Origin: Streptomyces sp. SCSIO 30461
Lineage (GTDB): Bacteria > Actinomycetota > Actinomycetes > Streptomycetales > Streptomycetaceae
Length of the DNA stretch: 64,000 bases
Reading direction: 5' to 3'
NCBI RefSeq assembly: GCF_037023745.1
Contig: NZ_CP146101.1
Coordinates: 682,001 to 746,000, forward strand
Position 1 is the stretch's first letter, and each line of letters begins with the position of its first letter. The notes under the pieces were generated by a model. The model saw only the letters and a program-made list of their open reading frames with translations. It was not told where the DNA came from and did not search any database. Position numbers and translations under genes: made by a program. This document shows, piece after piece, positions 61,944 through 64,000 of this stretch.

Positions 61944-62164
61944 GGCTCGATGCCCCCGACGCCACGGAGCTCCCCGATGACCTCGAAAGCGCCGACGACC
62001 CCTATGACACCGACGACCCAGCCCCGGTCCCGGACACATCCGAAGCCCGGGACGACTCCGACGCCCCAGCCGACCCCGACGACCCGGACGACCTCGATGA
62101 TCGAGAAGCTGCTCGTCGCCAACCGCGGCGAGATCGCCTGCCGTGTCGTGCGCACCTGCCGTGA
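61940..62164 (+). other. Overlapping acidic frame between the carboxylase subunits
   Basis: A GTG overlapping the beta-subunit stop (GTGA) opens 74 codons, the first 55 strongly acidic (PDATELPDDLESADDPYDTD, DPAPVPDTSEARDDSDAPAD). The last codons overlap the biotin carboxylase start. The same bases in the carboxylase frame read as a Thr/Pro-rich stretch from an ATG at 61950. Either this is a real coupled small protein, or the carboxylase has a 49-residue extension, or neither is translated. Confidence 0.35.
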
Positions 62165-64000
62165 GCTGGGCATCGCCACGGTCGCGGTGTACTCCGACGC
62201 GGACGCCGGCGCCCTGCACGTACGGGACGCGGACGAGGCCGTACGGCTGCCGGGGGCGACCCCGGCGGAGACCTATCTGCGCGGCGACCTGATCGTGCGG
62301 GCGGCCCTCGCGGCGGGTGCGGACGCCGTGCACCCCGGATACGGCTTCCTGTCCGAGAACGCCGACTTCGCCCGTGCCGTCATCGGCGCGGGGCTGGTCT
62401 GGATCGGCCCGCCGCCGGAGGCCATCGAGGCGATGGCGTCCAAGATCCGGGCCAAGCAGCTGATGGGGATCGAGCCGCTCGCCGAGGACGCGATCACCGA
62501 GGCCGAGCTGCCCGTGCTCGTGAAGGCCGCGGCGGGCGGCGGCGGACGCGGAATGCGCATCGTCCGCGAACTCCCCGACTTGAAGTCCGAGTTGGAGGCA
62601 GCTCGGGCGGAGGCGCTCAGCGCGTTCGGTGACGGCGAGGTGTTCGTCGAGCCGTATGTCGAGAACGGCCGCCATGTCGAGGTGCAGATACTCGCCGACG
62701 CCCACGGCACCGTCTGGGCCCTCGGTACCCGCGACTGCTCACTCCAGCGACGTCACCAGAAGGTGATCGAGGAGGCGCCTGCCCCCGGCCTCGACGGCGA
62801 ACTGCGCGTAGCCCTGGCCGAGATGGCCCTGCGAGCGGCTCGGGCGACGGACTACAGGGGCGCGGGCACCGTCGAGTTCCTGATCGCCGACGGCGCGGCG
62901 CACTTCCTGGAGATGAACACCCGCCTCCAAGTCGAACACCCCGTCACCGAGGAGGTGTTCGGGATCGACCTGGTCGCCCTGCAGATCAGGATCGCCGAAG
63001 GCGAGGCCCTCCCGTCCGCCGAGCCGCCCACCCCGCACGGGCACGCCGTCGAAGCCCGCCTCTACGCCGAGGATCCGGCGCGCGGCTGGGCCCCGCAGAC
63101 CGGCACCCTGCACCGGCTCTGCTTGCCCGCAGGTCCTGGCCTTCGCCTCGACACCGGATTCACGGACGGCGACACCATCGGCGTCCACTACGACGCCATG
63201 CTCGCCAAGGTCATCGCCTGGGCGCCGACCCGGGCCGAGGCCGTACGCAAACTGGCCGGGGCGCTGGAACGGGCCAGGGTGCACGGCCCGGTGACCAACC
63301 GGGAGCTGCTCGTGCGGTCCCTGCGGCATCCCGAGTTCCGCGAGGCCGGGGTGGACACCGGCTTCTACGACCGCCGGCTGCCCGAGCTGACCCGGGCCGC
63401 CGACGGCACGGAGACCGCCGCGCTAGCCGCCGCCCTGGCCGACGCGGCGGCCCGTCGCCGCGGTGCGGCAGCTGGTGTCACCGCCCGTGTCGGCGGCTGG
63501 CGCAATCTGCCGTCCCAGCCGCAGACCAGGCGCTACCTCACGGGCGGCACCGAGTACGAGGCCCGCTACCGCACCACCCGCACCGGCAGCGAAGCCGTCG
63601 GCCTCCCCGGGGTGCGGGTCCTGGACGCGACGTCCGACGGCTCCGTACTCCTCGAAGTCAACGGCGTGCGCCGGAAGTTCGAGGTCAGCCGGTACGGCGC
63701 CGACCAGGTCAACGTGGACACCCCGACCGGGGCGTACACCTTCACGGAGGCGCCTCGCTTCCTCGATCCCACCGCCCAGCCGGCGCCCGGCTCGCTGCTG
63801 GCACCCATGCCCGGCACCGTCGTCCGTGTCGCCGATGGCCTCGCCACCGGCGCGCGTGTCACCGCCGGGCAGCCGCTCGTCTGGCTGGAGGCGATGAAGA
63901 TGGAGCACCGGATCTCCGCTCCCGCCACCGGCACGCTCACCGCGCTCCACGCCGTCCCGGGCCTCCAGGTCGAGGTCGGCGCCCTTCTCGCCGTCGTACA
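62097..64000 (+). CDS. Acyl-CoA carboxylase alpha subunit: biotin carboxylase plus carrier (right end cut)
   Basis: 634 codons visible, running off the window. The biotin carboxylase part has KLLVANRGEIACRVVRTCRE, HPGYGFLSENADFARAVI, KAAAGGGGRGMRIVRELPD (ATP glycine loop), EVQILADAHGTVWALGTRDC and FLEMNTRLQVEHPVTEEVFG (catalytic residues). A linker domain follows and then the biotinyl domain with WLEAMKMEH, biotin Lys about 601. It partners the beta subunit. The region between 62440 and 62530 is shorter than in most family members: after ASKIRAKQLMG the usual helix and ATP-grasp lead-in appear reduced. An ATG at 61950 with GAGG upstream is an alternative start. Confidence 0.93.
   Translation, partial: MIEKLLVANRGEIACRVVRTCRELGIATVAVYSDADAGALHVRDADEAVRLPGATPAETYLRGDLIVRAALAAGADAVHPGYGFLSENADFARAVIGAGLVWIGPPPEAIEAMASKIRAKQLMGIEPLAEDAITEAELPVLVKAAAGGGGRGMRIVRELPDLKSELEAARAEALSAFGDGEVFVEPYVENGRHVEVQILADAHGTVWALGTRDCSLQRRHQKVIEEAPAPGLDGELRVALAEMALRAARATDYRGAGTVEFLIADGAAHFLEMNTRLQVEHPVTEEVFGIDLVALQIRIAEGEALPSAEPPTPHGHAVEARLYAEDPARGWAPQTGTLHRLCLPAGPGLRLDTGFTDGDTIGVHYDAMLAKVIAWAPTRAEAVRKLAGALERARVHGPVTNRELLVRSLRHPEFREAGVDTGFYDRRLPELTRAADGTETAALAAALADAAARRRGAAAGVTARVGGWRNLPSQPQTRRYLTGGTEYEARYRTTRTGSEAVGLPGVRVLDATSDGSVLLEVNGVRRKFEVSRYGADQVNVDTPTGAYTFTEAPRFLDPTAQPAPGSLLAPMPGTVVRVADGLATGARVTAGQPLVWLEAMKMEHRISAPATGTLTALHAVPGLQVEVGALLAVV

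Noticed and set aside
59739..62705. 988-codon open frame on the minus strand
   Set aside because: Antisense to AtuA and both carboxylase genes, which are unmistakable on the plus strand.

Overview
This is chromosomal DNA from an actinomycete, almost certainly a Streptomyces. The base composition is very GC-rich, genes use GTG and ATG starts with GGAGG-type ribosome sites, and codon third positions are nearly all G or C. The gene content is also typical: futalosine-route menaquinone genes, a large AfsR/SARP regulator, a class F sortase, a HelD-type RNA polymerase recycling factor, mycothiol-type DinB proteins and DUF families largely confined to Actinobacteria. From memory, the order of the left half (HSP90-like ATPase, DUF3027, MFS, DUF2771, mqnB, mqnD, cold shock, XPB, HelD, rpiR-murQ) follows a conserved Streptomyces core neighbourhood.

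Layout. 0-13.9 kb is core: a large HSP90/sacsin-type ATPase, DUF3027, an MFS carrier, a lipoprotein, the mqnB-mqnD pair ending at a strong bidirectional terminator, a long cold shock protein, HAD hydrolase, membrane protein and a helicase-associated/WYL protein. 13.9-15.4 kb is a scar holding the N-terminal piece of a serine recombinase, a C-terminal fragment of another gene and one intact lipoprotein. 15.4-29.4 kb returns to core: XPB helicase, HelD, CutC, an HD hydrolase, the MurR-type regulator with murQ, 2'-5' RNA ligase, aldo/keto reductase and a divergent MarR/AhpD-like pair. 29.8-35.9 kb is envelope-related: a highly repetitive secreted protein followed by a class F sortase, a CBS protein, a small antitoxin-like protein, an SGNH hydrolase and two secreted proteins. 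36-45 kb has serC, an FAD/Fe-S oxidoreductase, two HAD phosphatases and an AfsR-like regulator.

45.3-55.3 kb is accessory. A membrane-anchored polymorphic toxin with a Hint domain is followed 12 bases later by a candidate immunity gene; both the toxin tip and the immunity gene have more A/T in third positions than their surroundings. Next comes a decayed integrative element bounded by two near-identical 22-23 bp repeats (48599-48621 and 54353-54374). The left repeat abuts the stop codon of a twice-frameshifted tyrosine integrase. The element carries a compact cluster with the look of a peptide natural-product locus: an XRE/TPR regulator, two small ORFs, a 39-residue precursor-like peptide, a strong hairpin, an asparagine-synthetase-like ligase without the glutaminase cysteine, and a translationally coupled SAM methyltransferase. 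I see no lasso-type leader peptidase, RRE protein or transporter, so this is the best candidate for an undescribed system.

55.4-64 kb has an allene-oxide-cyclase-like secreted protein, a broken LysR gene, an EamA transporter and, behind a perfect 18-bp palindrome, an operon of a DinB-like protein, an AtuA-like DUF1446 protein and the beta and alpha subunits of a biotin-dependent acyl-CoA carboxylase. The operon runs off the right edge and probably handles branched acyl-CoA or acyclic terpenoid degradation.
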